Shown here: piece after piece, positions 1 through 8,008 of the stretch | How positions within the stretch are numbered: the first letter of the stretch is position 1 | Layout: the number at the start of each line of letters is the position of its first letter | Source of the DNA: an uncultured Lachnospiraceae bacterium | GTDB lineage: Bacteria; Bacillota; Clostridia; Lachnospirales; Lachnospiraceae | DNA length: 64,000 nt | Assembly: GCA_944383765.1 (NCBI GenBank) | Contig: CALWQT010000002.1 | Span: 1-64,000, forward strand | Reading direction: 5' to 3' | Program-made: the position numbers and the translations under genes | Notes under the pieces: generated by a model | The model's database searches: none | What the model was told of the DNA's origin: nothing | What the model saw: only the letters and a program-made list of their open reading frames with translations

Positions 1-104
1 GATTCTGTCTGGATTTTTCATAACATGGAGCGAGGGCATCGTTCCATTATCTAATCAGATGATTTTGCGACACCCTCTTTTGTATCCGTATTTCAGATTT
101 TCTA

Positions 105-132
105 TTGACAAAAATAAAAATGGTGATAATAT
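105..132 (+). promoter_or_regulatory. Promoter of the metal-resistance operon
   Basis: TTGACA at 105-110 is followed after 16 bp by TAATAT at 127-132. Transcription should begin near 140, inside the palindrome at 136-157, so a bound repressor would block it. Bases 1-104 show no gene; a weak imperfect hairpin (about 25-52) is the only structure seen there. Confidence 0.7.
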
Positions 133-135
133 AAA

Positions 136-157
136 CATATGAATAGTTGTTCATATG
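136..157. promoter_or_regulatory. ArsR/SmtB-type operator
   Basis: A perfect 8-bp inverted repeat, CATATGAA at 136-143 and TTCATATG at 150-157, is separated by 6 bp. This matches the known operator style of CadC/CzrA/SmtB repressors (TGAA-N-TTCA core in an AT-rich palindrome). It lies at the expected transcription start of the repressor gene, which indicates autoregulation and metal-induced derepression of the operon. Confidence 0.75.
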
Positions 158-171
158 AGAAAGGAGTGTCT

Positions 172-543
172 ATGCCTTACAGAAAAGAAGACCAGGAAAT
201 CGAGCAGTGTGATTTTATTCATGTACATGAAGAAATTGTAGACCAGGTGATGAAAGTGATGCCGGAGGAAGGGCAGTTACTGGATCTGGCAGAATTTTTT
301 AAAGTATTTGGCGATTCTACCAGGATAAAGATTCTGTATGTGCTCAGCCAGGCAGAAATGTGTGTCTGTGATATTGCCACACTTCTTCAGATGGGACAGT
401 CAGCCATTTCCCATCAGCTTCGTGTGCTGAAGCAGATGCGCCTTGTGAAATTCAGGAGAGAAGGAAAAACCGTATTTTATTCTCTGGCGGATGGGCATAT
501 TCAGACCATCCTGGCCCAGGGAATGGAGCATATAGAAGAATAA
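172..543 (+). CDS. ArsR/SmtB-family metal-sensing repressor (CadC/CzrA-like)
   Basis: A 123-residue winged-helix repressor that should release DNA when it binds Zn, Cd or Pb. The ATG at 172 is preferred because AAGGAG lies at 161-166; the ATG at 139 is inside the operator, at or before the transcription start. The recognition helix region (SAISHQLRVLK) is intact. CVCD just before it resembles the alpha-3 cysteine site of CadC. The C-terminal helix has D-x-H and H-x2-E, the ligand layout of the alpha-5 zinc site of SmtB/CzrA. The next two genes encode a metallochaperone and an efflux ATPase, so it is the operon repressor. Which metal it senses is not decided by sequence. Confidence 0.9.
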   Translation: MPYRKEDQEIEQCDFIHVHEEIVDQVMKVMPEEGQLLDLAEFFKVFGDSTRIKILYVLSQAEMCVCDIATLLQMGQSAISHQLRVLKQMRLVKFRREGKTVFYSLADGHIQTILAQGMEHIEE

Positions 544-585
544 GAGGCTGATAAGGCCCGAAATATGGAAAAGGAGAATGCAGGT

Positions 586-810
586 ATGAAAAAAATTGTA
601 AAGCTGGAAGGATTGTGCTGTGCCAACTGTGCCGCCAAAATCGAGGAAGGAGTGAAGAAACTTCCGGGGATCCAGGATGCTACACTGAGTTTTATGACCC
701 AGAGGCTGGTCATGGAGATTGAAGACGGCAGAGAAGAAGAGGTAGTAGAAGCAGCCAGAAAGGTTGCGGATAAAATCGAGCCGGAAGCAGAATTCAGGGT
801 GATACGCTGA
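586..810 (+). CDS. Free-standing HMA-domain metallochaperone (CopZ-like)
   Basis: A 74-residue protein consisting of one heavy-metal-associated domain. The metal-binding loop is GLCCANCAAKIE, a C-x2-C site with an additional preceding cysteine; that CCxxC form is common in zinc/cadmium ATPase N-domains. Start at 586 is chosen because AAGGAG sits nine bases upstream; the in-frame ATG at 565 has no good ribosome site. It lies 43 bp after the repressor and 35 bp before a P1B ATPase that lacks its own N-terminal HMA domain, so it probably acts as the detached metal-delivery domain of that pump. Confidence 0.85.
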   Translation: MKKIVKLEGLCCANCAAKIEEGVKKLPGIQDATLSFMTQRLVMEIEDGREEEVVEAARKVADKIEPEAEFRVIR

Positions 811-844
811 TTGCTTCAGATAACAGAAAGGAAGGCCTGGAGAC

Positions 845-2722
845 ATGACAAAGAAGCAGAAGAAGATGGTAAAACGTCTGATAGTCAGCGCCGTCCTGCT
901 GGCAGCAGGGATGATACTGGAAGGAAAATGGAATGTTGTATGGGTATTGTTTCTGTTGTCCTATCTGGCAGCAGGATATGATATTCCGCTGAAAGCTCTG
1001 CGTAATATCAGGAAAGGGCAGGTATTTGATGAGAATTTTCTGATGACAGTTGCTACATTCGGAGCTGTGGCAGTGGGAGAACTGGAAGAAGCAGTGGCTG
1101 TCATGCTGTTTTATCAGGTGGGAGAACTGTTCAACAGTTATGCGGTAGGAAAGTCCAGAGAATCCATAGCAGCCTTGATGGATATCAATCCGGAATATGC
1201 CAATCTGCTGCGTGACGGCAGGGAAGAGCAGGTAGATCCTTATGAAGTAGAAGTGGGAGATGTGATCCTGGTAAAGCCTGGAGAGAAAGTTCCTCTGGAC
1301 GGTGTGGTGCTTAAGGGAAATTCCAGTCTGGATACCAAGGCGCTCACAGGGGAAGCCATGCCGGTAGATATTCAACAGGGAGAGACGATCGTCAGCGGTT
1401 CCATTAACCTGACAGGAGTTCTGGAAGTAGAAGTGACCAGGCTGTTTGATGATTCTACGGTGGCGAAGATTCTGGAACTGGTGGAGAATGCCAGCTCCAG
1501 AAAAGCAAAGGCAGAAAATTTTATTACCCGGTTTGCCAGAGTGTATACGCCCATTGTGGTGATCCTTGCCGTGATTCTGGCAGTAGTGCCTCCTCTGTTC
1601 CTGGGGGGATTTTCTGTATGGCTGTACCGGGCATGCAGTTTCCTTGTGGTGTCCTGTCCATGCGCTCTCGTGATCTCCGTTCCCTTAAGTTTTTTTGGCG
1701 GTCTGGGTGCTGCTTCCAGACAGGGCGTGCTGTTGAAAGGAAGCAACTATCTGGAAGCGGTAGCCAATCTGGATACTCTGGTGTTTGATAAGACAGGAAC
1801 CCTGACCACAGGAAAATTTCAGGTTTCCCAGGTGATTCCGGCAGAACATGGTGAGGAAAGCCTGGCAGCAGAAAAACTTCTGGAAGTGGCAGCTTATGCG
1901 GAATGTCATTCCAATCATCCCATTGCCCTGTCTGTCCGTGAGGCGTATGGAAGAGAAATGGACCCGTCCCGGGTGAGGGAGACAAGGGAACTGGCGGGGA
2001 AAGGAATCTGCGCCTCTGTTATGGTAGATGGAGCATGGACAGAAGTTTATCTGGGGAACCGGAGACTGATGGAAGAACTGGGGATTGAAAACATGCAGGA
2101 ACCATCCGCCATGGGAACTACTCTTTTTGCAGCCAGGGGACAGAACTATCTGGGATGTCTGGTAATCTCGGATACCATCCGGGAAGACACCCGAAAAGCT
2201 GTGGCTGACCTGAAGCGGCAGGGAATCAGCCGTATGGTCATGCTGACGGGGGACCGGGAGGAAATCGGACGGGCAGTTGCAGAAGAGATAGGCCTGGACG
2301 AATCTTATGGCGGCCTGCTTCCTGCTGACAAAGTGACGAAAGTGGAGGAACTTCTGAGAACAAAACAGGAGGGAACTTCACTGGGGTTTGTAGGGGACGG
2401 GATCAATGATGCACCAGTGCTTTCCAGGGCTGATGTGGGAATCGCCATGGGGGGAATCGGATCGGATGCGGCTGTGGAAGCGGCTGATATGGTCATTATG
2501 ACAGATGAGCCGTCCAAGATTATAGATGCGATTGCCATAGCCCGTAAGACAGTGGGAATCGTAAAACAGAATATTGTATTTGCCATTGGTGTGAAAGTGC
2601 TGGTTCTGATCCTCACGGCTATGGGATACGCAACCATGTGGGCTGCAGTGTTTGCAGATGTGGGAGTTTCGGTACTGGCGATCCTGAATGCCATGAGGGC
2701 ATTGAGATATAAGCGGCAGTAA
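845..2722 (+). CDS. cadA: P1B-type heavy-metal efflux ATPase (Cd/Zn/Pb)
   Basis: A 625-residue integral-membrane ATPase exporting soft divalent metals. The CPC metal-translocation motif is at about 271-273, the phosphorylated Asp of DKTGT at 315, an HP motif (HSNHPIA) follows, and the GDGINDAP hinge is at 517-524. The SCPCALVISVP environment is typical of the Zn/Cd/Pb subgroup rather than copper pumps. Family members usually carry one or two N-terminal HMA domains; here the protein starts directly with membrane helices, and the HMA unit is the separate upstream gene. A terminator follows at once. Confidence 0.93.
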   Translation: MTKKQKKMVKRLIVSAVLLAAGMILEGKWNVVWVLFLLSYLAAGYDIPLKALRNIRKGQVFDENFLMTVATFGAVAVGELEEAVAVMLFYQVGELFNSYAVGKSRESIAALMDINPEYANLLRDGREEQVDPYEVEVGDVILVKPGEKVPLDGVVLKGNSSLDTKALTGEAMPVDIQQGETIVSGSINLTGVLEVEVTRLFDDSTVAKILELVENASSRKAKAENFITRFARVYTPIVVILAVILAVVPPLFLGGFSVWLYRACSFLVVSCPCALVISVPLSFFGGLGAASRQGVLLKGSNYLEAVANLDTLVFDKTGTLTTGKFQVSQVIPAEHGEESLAAEKLLEVAAYAECHSNHPIALSVREAYGREMDPSRVRETRELAGKGICASVMVDGAWTEVYLGNRRLMEELGIENMQEPSAMGTTLFAARGQNYLGCLVISDTIREDTRKAVADLKRQGISRMVMLTGDREEIGRAVAEEIGLDESYGGLLPADKVTKVEELLRTKQEGTSLGFVGDGINDAPVLSRADVGIAMGGIGSDAAVEAADMVIMTDEPSKIIDAIAIARKTVGIVKQNIVFAIGVKVLVLILTAMGYATMWAAVFADVGVSVLAILNAMRALRYKRQ

Positions 2723-2727
2723 ACAGT

Positions 2728-2768
2728 CAGGAGGTCTTTTCCCGTTGGGAGAAAGGACCTCCTGTTAT
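2728..2768 (+). terminator. Terminator of the metal-resistance operon
   Basis: CAGGAGGTC at 2728-2736 pairs perfectly with GACCTCCTG at 2756-2764, followed by TTATTT. It lies 6 bp after the ATPase stop codon. Confidence 0.8.
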
Positions 2769-2796
2769 TTACAATTAAAATCTCTTATGCTAGAAT
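2768..2796 (+). promoter_or_regulatory. glnA promoter
   Basis: TTTACA at 2768-2773, a 17-bp spacer and TAGAAT at 2791-2796, preceded by TATGC (extended -10). It follows the previous operon's terminator directly and stands about 50 bp before glnA. Confidence 0.7.
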
Positions 2797-2847
2797 GAGA
2801 CATAATATGGCCCGAAAAAGGGCAGTAAGAATAGAAAGGAAATGGCG

Positions 2848-4185
2848 ATGAGCAGATACACAAAGGAAGATATTTTCCGTATGGTGGAAGAAGAGGACGT
2901 AGAATTTATCCGTCTTCAGTTTACGGATATTTTCGGAATGATAAAAAATGTGGCAGTTACCGCAGGGCAGCTGGAACATGTGCTGGACGGAGGCTGTATG
3001 TTTGATGGTTCGGCAATTGAAGGTTTTGTGAGAATTGAAGAATCTGATATGTATCTGCATCCTGATCTGGATACATTTGAGATTTTTCCATGGCGTCCTC
3101 AGCAAGGAAAGGTAGCCCGTCTGATCTGTGATGTATGTTATCCGAACGGAACTCCGTTTGATGGTGACCCCAGATATGTGCTGAAACAGGTGCTACGCCG
3201 TGCAAAGGATATGGGATATACCTTTATGGTGGGACCGGAATGTGAGTTTTTTGTATTCCATACAGATGAAGAAGGAAATCCTACCACACTGACCCATGAA
3301 AAAGCCAGTTATTTTGATGTAGGTCCTCTGGATTTTGCAGAAAATGTGAGAAGAGATATTGTACTGTGCCTGGAAGATATGGGATTTGAGGTGGAAGCTT
3401 CCCACCATGAACTTTCTCCTGCCCAACATGAGATTGACCTGAAATACCGGGAAGGCCTTCAGACAGCAGATGATATTACCACATTTAAGATGACGGTGAA
3501 AAATGTGGCCAAACGTCATGGACTTCATGCTACCTTTATGCCCAAACCCCAGGAAGGGGTAAATGGTTCAGGAATGCATATTAACATGTCGCTGACGGAC
3601 CATACCGGAAAAAATCTGTTTGAAGACAGGCAGGACAAAGCGGGGCTGAGTGAACTGGCTTATCAGTTTATGGCCGGTATCCTGTATCATATGAAAGAGA
3701 TGGTGCTGCTTACCAATCCGCTGGTAAATTCTTATAAAAGACTGATTCCGGGATATGATGCGCCGAATTACATCGCATGGTCTGTCCAGTCTAACCGCAG
3801 TGCGCTGATCCGGATTCCCAGCGTCAGAGGGGAAGGGACCAGGATCGAGCTTCGGTGTCCGGATTCTTCTGCCAATCCCTATCTGGCTCTGGCTGCATGC
3901 CTGGCAGCAGGATTGGATGGAATTGAGAAAAAGATGACTCCTCCTGCCAGCATAAACCGGAATATCTATGCCATGTCGGTAGCGGAAAGAGAAGCAAGCG
4001 GCATTGAAGCCTTGCCGGAAACATTAAAAGAAGCGATCACAGCGTTTGAAGGCAGTGATTTTATGAGAGAAGTTTTGGGAGAACATATTTTCACCAAGTA
4101 TTTAGAGGCGAAAAAACGGGAATGGAAAGCATTCCGGGCCCATGTGACAGACTGGGAAGTGGGAGAATATCTGTATAAATATTAA
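2848..4185 (+). CDS. glnA: Glutamine synthetase type I
   Basis: A 445-residue GSI-alpha-length enzyme that makes glutamine from glutamate, ammonia and ATP. Hallmarks are DGSAIEGF in the N-domain, NGSGMHINMSL in the active site, NRSALIRIP and a C-terminal glutamate flap region (GTRIELRCPDSSANPY). The second ATG (2848) is preferred: AGAAAGGA ends seven bases before it but abuts the first ATG at 2842. Length and subtype suggest regulation by feedback and protein contact rather than adenylylation. An ANTAR regulator follows, an arrangement associated with nitrogen control in clostridia. Confidence 0.97.
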   Translation: MSRYTKEDIFRMVEEEDVEFIRLQFTDIFGMIKNVAVTAGQLEHVLDGGCMFDGSAIEGFVRIEESDMYLHPDLDTFEIFPWRPQQGKVARLICDVCYPNGTPFDGDPRYVLKQVLRRAKDMGYTFMVGPECEFFVFHTDEEGNPTTLTHEKASYFDVGPLDFAENVRRDIVLCLEDMGFEVEASHHELSPAQHEIDLKYREGLQTADDITTFKMTVKNVAKRHGLHATFMPKPQEGVNGSGMHINMSLTDHTGKNLFEDRQDKAGLSELAYQFMAGILYHMKEMVLLTNPLVNSYKRLIPGYDAPNYIAWSVQSNRSALIRIPSVRGEGTRIELRCPDSSANPYLALAACLAAGLDGIEKKMTPPASINRNIYAMSVAEREASGIEALPETLKEAITAFEGSDFMREVLGEHIFTKYLEAKKREWKAFRAHVTDWEVGEYLYKY

Positions 4186-4223
4186 CATATGGACAGAACA
4201 GGGAGACAGCCGGAGGTGATGGA

Positions 4224-4769
4224 GTGCCGAACGTGATCGTAGCGTTTTCAAAATCAGAAAATGCAAGAAACATCAGAAATATTCTGGTCAAAAATGGGTT
4301 CCATGTGGTATCTGTGTGTACGTCCGGTGCTCAGGCGCTGGCGGCAGCAGGGGAAATGGAGCAGGGCATCATCGTGGGAGGCGGAAAATTCCAGGATATG
4401 ATGTATGATGAATTGTGCCGTTTTCTGCCGGAGGGTTTTTCCATGCTGGTATTGGCCCAGACTGGGCTGCTGACCGATGAGATTCCTGAAAATGCCCTGT
4501 TTTTACCTATGCCGTTAAAAGTCCATGAACTGATCAGTTCTCTGGAACTGATGGCCCTGACTCAGGAAAAAAAGAGGAAAAAAAGGCGGCATGGACCCAG
4601 GGTCAGAAAGCAGGAAGACTTGGAAATCATAGACCAGGCGAAAAAAATGCTGATTGAAAGAAATCATATGACGGAAGAAGAGGCTCACAGATATATCCAG
4701 AAATGCAGTATGAACAGTGGGAACAGCCTGGTTGAAACTGCGGAAATGATCATCAGCCTTATTGCATAG
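4224..4769 (+). CDS. ANTAR-domain antitermination regulator
   Basis: A 181-residue protein with an N-terminal receiver-like half and a C-terminal ANTAR RNA-binding domain (about 130-178; AKKMLIERNHMTEEEAHRYI, then a SMNSG motif). ANTAR proteins bind paired hexaloop hairpins in leader RNAs and prevent termination. The start is GTG at 4224, supported by GGAGG at 4212-4216. The receiver half is degenerate: I see no clear DD...D...K phosphorylation set, so control may be by a partner or ligand. Position 38 bp after glnA suggests nitrogen regulation; the RNA target is unknown. Confidence 0.85.
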   Translation: MPNVIVAFSKSENARNIRNILVKNGFHVVSVCTSGAQALAAAGEMEQGIIVGGGKFQDMMYDELCRFLPEGFSMLVLAQTGLLTDEIPENALFLPMPLKVHELISSLELMALTQEKKRKKRRHGPRVRKQEDLEIIDQAKKMLIERNHMTEEEAHRYIQKCSMNSGNSLVETAEMIISLIA

Positions 4770-4781
4770 AGGAGGAGCATT

Positions 4782-5690
4782 ATGAGATTTACAAAGATGC
4801 ACGGGATCGGAAATGATTATGTGTATGTGAACTGTTTTGAGGAGGAAGTGGCAGAGCCGGGCAGGACGGCAATTTATGTCAGTGACCGTCATTTCGGGGT
4901 TGGCTCCGATGGCCTGATCCTGATCAAACCATCTGCTGTGGCAGATTGTCAGATGGATATGTACAATCTGGACGGTTCCAGAGGCATGATGTGCGGCAAT
5001 GGGATCCGGTGTGTGGGAAAATATGTGTATGACCACGGAATCGTACCGGCAGGCCAGACAAGAATCTCTGTGGAGACCTTGTCTGGAATCAAGTATCTGG
5101 ATCTGCATCTGGAACAGGGGAAGGTAACATCATTGACTGTGGATATGGGGGAGCCGGAAATCACATCGGAGATTCCGGAAATGCTGGAAGTAGATGGAAC
5201 AATGTTTTCCTTTACCGGGGTTTCCATGGGAAATCCCCATGCGGTTTTATTTTTACAGGGACAGAATGAAGAGAACCTGAAAGAATGGAAAGTGGAAGGA
5301 AAGAAAGCAGGACGGAGGAGCGGTACAGAATTTACCGGGCTGGATGATCTGGATCTGGCGGCTTTCGGTCCAGACTTTGAATTTCATCCCCGTTTCCCGG
5401 ACAGGACCAATACAGAATTTGTGCTGGTGCGGGGACAGAATGACCTGGTGATGAGAGTCTGGGAGAGGGGCTCCGGGGAAACGTTTGCCTGCGGGACAGG
5501 AGCCTGTGCAGTGGCGGTTGCCGGGGTACTGGCAGGATATGCAGAAAAAGACAGGGATATTAAAGTAGAACTTCTGGGTGGAACATTGATGATCCGATGG
5601 AGCAGTGAGGATAATCATGTCTATATGACAGGACCGGCAGAAGAAGTATTTACCGGAGAGATCTGTATACCGGAAAACAGTGAAAAGTAA
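4782..5690 (+). CDS. dapF: Diaminopimelate epimerase
   Basis: A 302-residue cytoplasmic enzyme converting LL- to meso-diaminopimelate for lysine and peptidoglycan synthesis. The two catalytic cysteines are visible: C71 in MMCGNGIRC and C237 in FACGTGACA. The N-terminus FTKMHGIGNDYV is typical. It starts 12 bp after the ANTAR gene with a GGAGGAG ribosome site, so it is probably co-transcribed with glnA or the regulator. Length is slightly above the usual 270-285 residues, with no obvious extra domain. Confidence 0.97.
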   Translation: MRFTKMHGIGNDYVYVNCFEEEVAEPGRTAIYVSDRHFGVGSDGLILIKPSAVADCQMDMYNLDGSRGMMCGNGIRCVGKYVYDHGIVPAGQTRISVETLSGIKYLDLHLEQGKVTSLTVDMGEPEITSEIPEMLEVDGTMFSFTGVSMGNPHAVLFLQGQNEENLKEWKVEGKKAGRRSGTEFTGLDDLDLAAFGPDFEFHPRFPDRTNTEFVLVRGQNDLVMRVWERGSGETFACGTGACAVAVAGVLAGYAEKDRDIKVELLGGTLMIRWSSEDNHVYMTGPAEEVFTGEICIPENSEK

Positions 5691-5699
5691 GTCAACTTC

Positions 5700-5748
5700 A
5701 GTCTCCTTTCACATATGCTATAATAAGCAGTATATGTGAAAGGAGACT
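5700..5748. promoter_or_regulatory. 17-bp stem hairpin that contains the next gene's ribosome site
   Basis: The arm at 5700-5716 pairs perfectly with 5732-5748 around a 15-base loop, followed by a T-rich run. It lies just after dapF, so it can act as a terminator. The 3' arm contains AAAGGAG (5739-5745), the only ribosome site of the amidase gene, and the loop contains TATAAT (5719-5724). Read-through RNA would hide the ribosome site, while RNA started from the loop would not contain the left arm. Confidence 0.7.
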
Positions 5749-5753
5749 TTCTT

Positions 5754-6536
5754 TTGCAGGAAAGAAAGAGTGTGATTATAGATGCCGGGCACGGCGGTTC
5801 TGACCCCGGAGCGGTTTATGAAAGAAGACAGGAAAAGGACGATGCGCTGAATCTTGCATTGGCAGTGGGGCGTATTTTAGAAAATAATGGTGTAGATGTC
5901 ATGTATACACGAATCAATGATGTATATGATACTCCGTTGGAAAAGGCTCAGATTGCCAATGAATCGGGGGCAGATTATCTGGTTTCCATTCATCGGAATG
6001 CCATGCCCATACCGGGGACAGCTTCCGGGATCATGAGCCTGGTATATGAGAACGGAGGTACGGCAGAACTGATGGGAAAGAATATCAACCAGGAACTGGC
6101 CCGTCTGGGATTTCAGGATTTGGGCGTGATGGAACGACCGGGGCTGATCATTCTCAGAAAATCAGATATGCCGGCAGTGCTGGTGGAGGCTGGTTTTCTT
6201 GACAATCCGGCAGATAATGAGATGTTTGACAGAAATTTCTGGCAGATTGCCCAGGCGATCGCCAATGGGGTACTGACCACCATTCGCCAGGAAGAAGAAA
6301 TGAAGCCCAGATATTATCAGATACAGATCGGTTCTTATCTGAACCGGAAAATGGCGGAAGAAGCCGCTGCCCAGTTGACGGAGCAGGGGTATCCTGCCTT
6401 TTATGTGTATCAGGACGGATACTATAAAGTAAGGGTAGGGGCATATCTGAACCTGGATAATGCGGTTCATATGGAGCAGAAGCTGAAACGGAACGGGTAT
6501 CCTACTATGATGATACTGGAGCCGGGAATCTATTAA
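5754..6536 (+). CDS. N-acetylmuramoyl-L-alanine amidase with SPOR domain (CwlC-like)
   Basis: A 260-residue zinc amidase that cleaves the bond between MurNAc and the stem peptide. The N-terminal Amidase_3 domain has DAGHGGSDPGA with the first zinc His, a second His in SIHRNAM, and a late Glu in VLVEAGFLDN. The C-terminal 75 residues form a SPOR repeat that binds denuded glycan. There is no signal peptide. This is the plan of Bacillus CwlC, a mother-cell-lysis amidase made late in sporulation. The likely start is TTG at 5754, eight bases after AAAGGAG; an upstream GTG at 5736 has no ribosome site. Confidence 0.88.
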   Translation: MQERKSVIIDAGHGGSDPGAVYERRQEKDDALNLALAVGRILENNGVDVMYTRINDVYDTPLEKAQIANESGADYLVSIHRNAMPIPGTASGIMSLVYENGGTAELMGKNINQELARLGFQDLGVMERPGLIILRKSDMPAVLVEAGFLDNPADNEMFDRNFWQIAQAIANGVLTTIRQEEEMKPRYYQIQIGSYLNRKMAEEAAAQLTEQGYPAFYVYQDGYYKVRVGAYLNLDNAVHMEQKLKRNGYPTMMILEPGIY

Positions 6537-6546
6537 ACCACTTAGT

Positions 6547-6590
6547 CCTGTGCCGGCAGAGAAAAAACAGCAGTGTCCTGCCGGCACAGG
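6547..6590 (+). terminator. Strong hairpin after the amidase gene
   Basis: CCTGTGCCGGCAG at 6547-6559 pairs perfectly with 6578-6590 over an 18-base loop. No T-run follows, so it may be an mRNA-stabilising 3' hairpin rather than an intrinsic terminator. Confidence 0.5.
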
Positions 6591-6616
6591 GATCCTTCAT
6601 GGGAGCAAACCGCAGC

Positions 6617-6645
6617 TTGTAAAAATCAGGGGAATCTGATAGGAT
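6617..6645 (+). promoter_or_regulatory. Promoter before the cytidylate-kinase-like gene
   Basis: TTGTAA at 6617-6622, exactly 17 bp, then TAGGAT at 6640-6645. It lies 40 bp before the gene at 6686. Confidence 0.5.
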
Positions 6646-6685
6646 AAAGCTAGAGAAAATAGATTGACTGAACAGGAGGCGGAGT

Positions 6686-7324
6686 ATGGAGAAACGAAAG
6701 ATGATCATCAGTATTGGACGGCAGTACGGGAGCGGAGGTTCGGAAGTTGGCGCCAAGCTGGCAGAACGGCTGGGAATCGGCTTTTACGATAAAAATATCC
6801 TGCGGTTGAATTCTGATGAAAGCGGGATAAAGGAAAGTTATTTCCATCTGGCAGATGAAAAGGCCGGGAACCGGCTTTTATACCGGGTGATGAACAGTCT
6901 GATACCGGACCAGAAAATGCCTTCGTTTGGTTCTGACCTGGTATCTGCGGACAACCTGTTCCGTTTTCAGTCGGAAGTTCTGCGAAAACTGGCCAGGGAA
7001 GAATCGTTTGTGATCATGGGCCGCTGTGCCGGCTATGTGCTGGCAGGTACAGAAGGGCTGATCCGGATTTTCTTATATGGCGATGAAGATGCCAGGATAG
7101 CCAGGATCGTTGAAAAAGGGCTGTGTACAGAAGAGGAAGCACCGCGCCGGGTAAAACGCATGGACCGGGAGCGCCGGGATTACCACAGATATTATACGGG
7201 ACAGGACTGGACAGATTTCAGGAATTATGATCTGATGCTGGACGTATCCAAACTGGGCGTGGATAAAACAGCAGAACTGATTTCCCAGTACATCAAGATT
7301 CACGGATATGGAGAAGAGACATGA
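6686..7324 (+). CDS. Cytidylate-kinase-like protein (Cytidylate_kin2)
   Basis: A 212-residue P-loop kinase-like protein. It begins with the family signature IISIGRQYGSGGSEVG, a P-loop variant in which GxxxxGK is replaced by a glycine/serine-rich loop, and includes the downstream VIMGRCAGYVL and a late arginine-rich lid (RVKRMDRERRDYHRYYT). Family members are widespread in clostridia; their substrate is generally unproven, so nucleoside monophosphate phosphorylation is an inference. AGGAGG precedes the start. The last codons overlap the next gene by four bases, indicating translational coupling. Confidence 0.85.
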   Translation: MEKRKMIISIGRQYGSGGSEVGAKLAERLGIGFYDKNILRLNSDESGIKESYFHLADEKAGNRLLYRVMNSLIPDQKMPSFGSDLVSADNLFRFQSEVLRKLAREESFVIMGRCAGYVLAGTEGLIRIFLYGDEDARIARIVEKGLCTEEEAPRRVKRMDRERRDYHRYYTGQDWTDFRNYDLMLDVSKLGVDKTAELISQYIKIHGYGEET

Positions 7325-7974
7325 TAAAAGCAGTTATTTTTGATATGGACGGAGTCATTATTGACAGCGAGGCGGTATATCTGGAAAAAATATGGAAATT
7401 CGGAGTGAAAAAAAATCCCGACTTACAGTTGGAACAGCTTTATCCCATGGTGGGAGCTTCCAGAGAAGACTGCTGGACCGTATGTTCCAGGGCGATTGGC
7501 TATGGAGACGACTGGGAAAGGGTGAGAAAGGAATTTTCAGAAGAAGATTCCAGGACCGGAGGGATTGATTACCGGGCTATCTTTCGTACCGAAATTCCGG
7601 GGATCTTGAAGCAGCTTCAGGACCGGGGATATAAACTGGCTGTAGCATCTTCTACGGAACTGGCGCTTGTGAAAAGAGTGATGGAAGAAAATGGAATCAT
7701 AGACTATTTTGAGGTTCTGGTCAGTGGCGAACAGTTTACCAGGAGTAAACCGGATCCGGAAATCTATCAGTATACGGCGGGAAAACTGGGGGTTACCCCG
7801 TCGGAATGCCTGGCAGTGGAAGATTCCACGTTTGGTGTGACAGCCGGCCACAGAGCTGGAATGAAGGTGGCGGCGCTGAAAGATGAGAGATTCCGGTTTG
7901 ACCAGAGTCTGGCTGATTACCATATGGACAGCCTGAATGAGATCATTGAGATTCTGAAAGGACTGGAAGCATAA
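7321..7974 (+). CDS. HAD-superfamily phosphatase / beta-phosphoglucomutase-like
   Basis: A 217-residue HAD subfamily IA protein. Motif I is DMDGVIIDS with the nucleophile D8 and acid/base D10; motif II is the serine/threonine in AVASST; motif III is the lysine in RSKPDPEIY; motif IV is VEDSTFG. A helical cap lies between motifs I and II. Beta-phosphoglucomutase and sugar-phosphate phosphatases share this layout and cannot be separated by reading alone. ATGA overlap with the kinase-like gene upstream shows they form one operon. Confidence 0.85.
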   Translation: MIKAVIFDMDGVIIDSEAVYLEKIWKFGVKKNPDLQLEQLYPMVGASREDCWTVCSRAIGYGDDWERVRKEFSEEDSRTGGIDYRAIFRTEIPGILKQLQDRGYKLAVASSTELALVKRVMEENGIIDYFEVLVSGEQFTRSKPDPEIYQYTAGKLGVTPSECLAVEDSTFGVTAGHRAGMKVAALKDERFRFDQSLADYHMDSLNEIIEILKGLEA

Positions 7975-8008
7975 TAAAATAGGATAAGAGCATTTAAGGC
8001 GGTTATCC

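Noticed and set aside
139..171. Longer start of the ArsR gene
   Set aside because: The ATG at 139 is inside the operator at the expected transcription start and lacks a ribosome site.
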